Source: Saccharothrix sp. ALI-22-I
GTDB lineage: Bacteria; Actinomycetota; Actinomycetes; Mycobacteriales; Pseudonocardiaceae
Reading direction: 5' to 3'
DNA length: 64,000 nt
NCBI RefSeq assembly: GCF_001984175.1
Contig: NZ_MTQP01000055.1
Span: forward strand, 62,001-126,000
How positions within the stretch are numbered: the first letter of the stretch is position 1; every line of letters starts with the position of its first letter. The notes beneath the pieces were generated by a model. That model had not been told where the DNA came from. It searched no databases and saw nothing but the letters and a program-made list of their open reading frames with translations. Positions 62,811 through 64,000 of the stretch are shown here, one piece after another. The position numbers and the translations under genes were made by a program.

Positions 62811-64000
62811 ATGGTAGCCCTTTCGATCCCCGCCCGGTTCGCCGAACAACTCGCGCGGACCCCGGACGCGACGGCGGTGACCGAGGCCGCGACCGGGGCG
62901 AAGCTGAGCTATCGGGAACTGGACCGCCGGGCCAATCAACTCGCACAGCACCTGAACGGACTCGGCGTCGGCCGTGAGGACCGGGTGGCGGTGCTGATGG
63001 ACCGGTCGATCGGCCTTGTGGTGGCCTTTCTCGCGATTCTCAAGGCCGGCGCGGTCTACCTGCCGATCCACGAGTCGTATCCGGCCGACCGGCGGCAGTG
63101 GGTGATCGACCGGGCAGGCGCCGCGGTGCTGCTGACCGGCGGGGCGGAGCGCGCGACGGAGCTACCGGCCGGTGTTCCGGTCGTCGCGGTGGACGATCCG
63201 GCGCTCGTGCGTGAACCGGCCGTCGACCTTGGGGTGCCGATCCTTCCCGGCCAGCTGGCCTATGTGATCCACACCTCGGGGTCCACCGGCCTGCCGAAGG
63301 GGGTCGCGGTGACCCAGCAGGACGTGGTGCGGCTGCTGACCGATCCACAATGGACGCCCGAGCGGTACGCGCGGATGTTGCTGCTGGCACCGCACGCCTT
63401 CGACATCTTCGTCTTCGAGGTCTGGCTGCCGTTGCTGCACGGCGGGCAGGTGGTCGTTGCGCCACCCGGACGGCTCGAGCCCGCGACGCTGCGCCAGTTG
63501 ATCGTGACGCACCGGATCACCGGGCTCCACCTGACCGCGGGCCTGTTCCGGGTGATCGCGGAGGAAGCGCCGGAGACGTTGCGCGGTCTGCGCGAGGTAC
63601 TCACCGGTGGTGACGTGATCGCGCCCACCGCGGTCAACCGGGTGCTGGAGGTCTGCGACGGCCTCGTGGTCCACGCGTCGTACGGCGCGACTGAAGGGAC
63701 GGTGCTGTCCACCCGTCTCCCGCTGACCAGGGGAACGCCGATCGGCACCACCGTGCCGATCGGCGACCCGCTGACCGGCGTCACGATCCGCGTTCTGGAC
63801 GAGCACCTGACGCCGGTACCCGCCAATGTGACCGGCGAGATCTATCTCGCGGACGCGGGCGTCGCACGCGGCTATCTCGGCCAGCCCGGCCTGACCGCCG
63901 TGCGGTTCGTGGCCGACCCGTTCGGTGCGCCGGGATCGCGCATGTACCGCACCGGCGACCTGGCCCGCCGGACCACCGACGGCGTGCTCGAGTTCCTCGG
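62811..64000 (+). CDS. Nonribosomal peptide synthetase beginning with an adenylation domain (3' end outside window)
   Basis: A partial gene; 396 residues are visible. ATG 62,811 has AGGAG upstream, and the protein opens directly with an A domain: LSYRELDRRANQLA (A2 region), YVIHTSGSTGLPKG (A3), APHAFDIFVFEVW (A4), SYGATEGT (A5), GEIYLADAGVARGYLGQP (A7-like) and YRTGDL (A7/A8). The specificity positions read by eye against PheA are D198, I199, F202, H240, L264, G266, S290, V298, L299. The first six equal the usual Hpg code (DIFHLG), while the last three differ. The absent C domain may be supplied by the free-standing protein at 60 kb. Confidence 0.93.
   Translation, partial: MVALSIPARFAEQLARTPDATAVTEAATGAKLSYRELDRRANQLAQHLNGLGVGREDRVAVLMDRSIGLVVAFLAILKAGAVYLPIHESYPADRRQWVIDRAGAAVLLTGGAERATELPAGVPVVAVDDPALVREPAVDLGVPILPGQLAYVIHTSGSTGLPKGVAVTQQDVVRLLTDPQWTPERYARMLLLAPHAFDIFVFEVWLPLLHGGQVVVAPPGRLEPATLRQLIVTHRITGLHLTAGLFRVIAEEAPETLRGLREVLTGGDVIAPTAVNRVLEVCDGLVVHASYGATEGTVLSTRLPLTRGTPIGTTVPIGDPLTGVTIRVLDEHLTPVPANVTGEIYLADAGVARGYLGQPGLTAVRFVADPFGAPGSRMYRTGDLARRTTDGVLEFL

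Noticed and set aside
1..64000. CRISPR array, tRNA or rRNA genes
   Set aside because: No regularly spaced repeats, cloverleaf-like segment or rRNA sequence was recognised by reading.

Overview
The window is very GC-rich, with frequent GTG and TTG starts, translationally coupled genes, SARP, LAL/LuxR and MocR regulators, and many IS scars. This fits a filamentous actinomycete, probably of the Pseudonocardiales (Saccharothrix, Lentzea, Actinosynnema or Amycolatopsis-like). That assignment is inferred from protein style; no rRNA or other marker gene is present. No tRNA, rRNA or CRISPR array was recognised.

Region 1 (1-8,675) is a tight + strand signalling operon. It holds the tail of an FHA/HTH-type protein, an FHA protein that resembles the N-terminal half of an EssC/FtsK-type ATPase but stops before the ATPase domains, a membrane Ser/Thr kinase with a pseudokinase domain in front of the active one, a MoxR AAA ATPase, a DUF58 protein, and a transglutaminase-fold membrane protein that has lost its catalytic Cys and His. 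Region 2 (8.7-38.2 kb) is a mosaic of accessory genes and debris. The intact genes include a DUF234-type ATPase, a secreted GH62 arabinofuranosidase with a CBM13 domain, a MocR regulator divergent from LysE and B3/B4 genes, HxlR with a luciferase-family gene, an ArsR/MFS pair behind a near-ideal operator, a SNF2 helicase, a GT2, AraC and RibD-like genes, a LAL regulator and a GMC oxidoreductase. Between them lie remnants of IS5, IS1380, IS630 and integrase-type transposases. At 27.2-30.3 kb there is a run of broken secondary-metabolism genes: an Asp/Asn hydroxylase, a condensation domain, a PEP-utilising swivel domain, a P-loop kinase and a SARP.

Region 3 (38.6 kb to the right edge) is a nonribosomal peptide biosynthetic gene cluster that continues beyond the window. 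Three genes make 4-hydroxyphenylglycine (Hpg): hydroxymandelate synthase (hmaS), hydroxymandelate oxidase (hmo) and an HpgT-like aminotransferase; hmo and hpgT overlap. Around them are an ACAD-type flavin monooxygenase, a SnoaL/SgcJ-like protein, an Asp/Glu racemase, two related P450s, a thioesterase-like protein, a zinc alcohol dehydrogenase, an AraC regulator, an AhpD-like protein, a VOC protein, a carrier protein carrying a vestigial adenylation tail, a second aminotransferase and an SDR. A minus-strand operon holds an acyl carrier protein, a KAS III, a 4-hydroxy-2-oxovalerate aldolase homologue and an acylating aldehyde dehydrogenase homologue.

The right end has a free-standing condensation domain, a solute-binding-protein homologue without a secretion signal, and an NRPS that begins directly with an adenylation domain. 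The specificity residues of that domain read DIF-H-LG-S-VL by eye, partly like Hpg codes. The most unusual points are the signal-less binding protein between NRPS genes, the aldolase/dehydrogenase/KAS III/ACP module (perhaps making an acyl starter from a hydroxy-oxo acid), and the dissected NRPS architecture. I cannot name the product.
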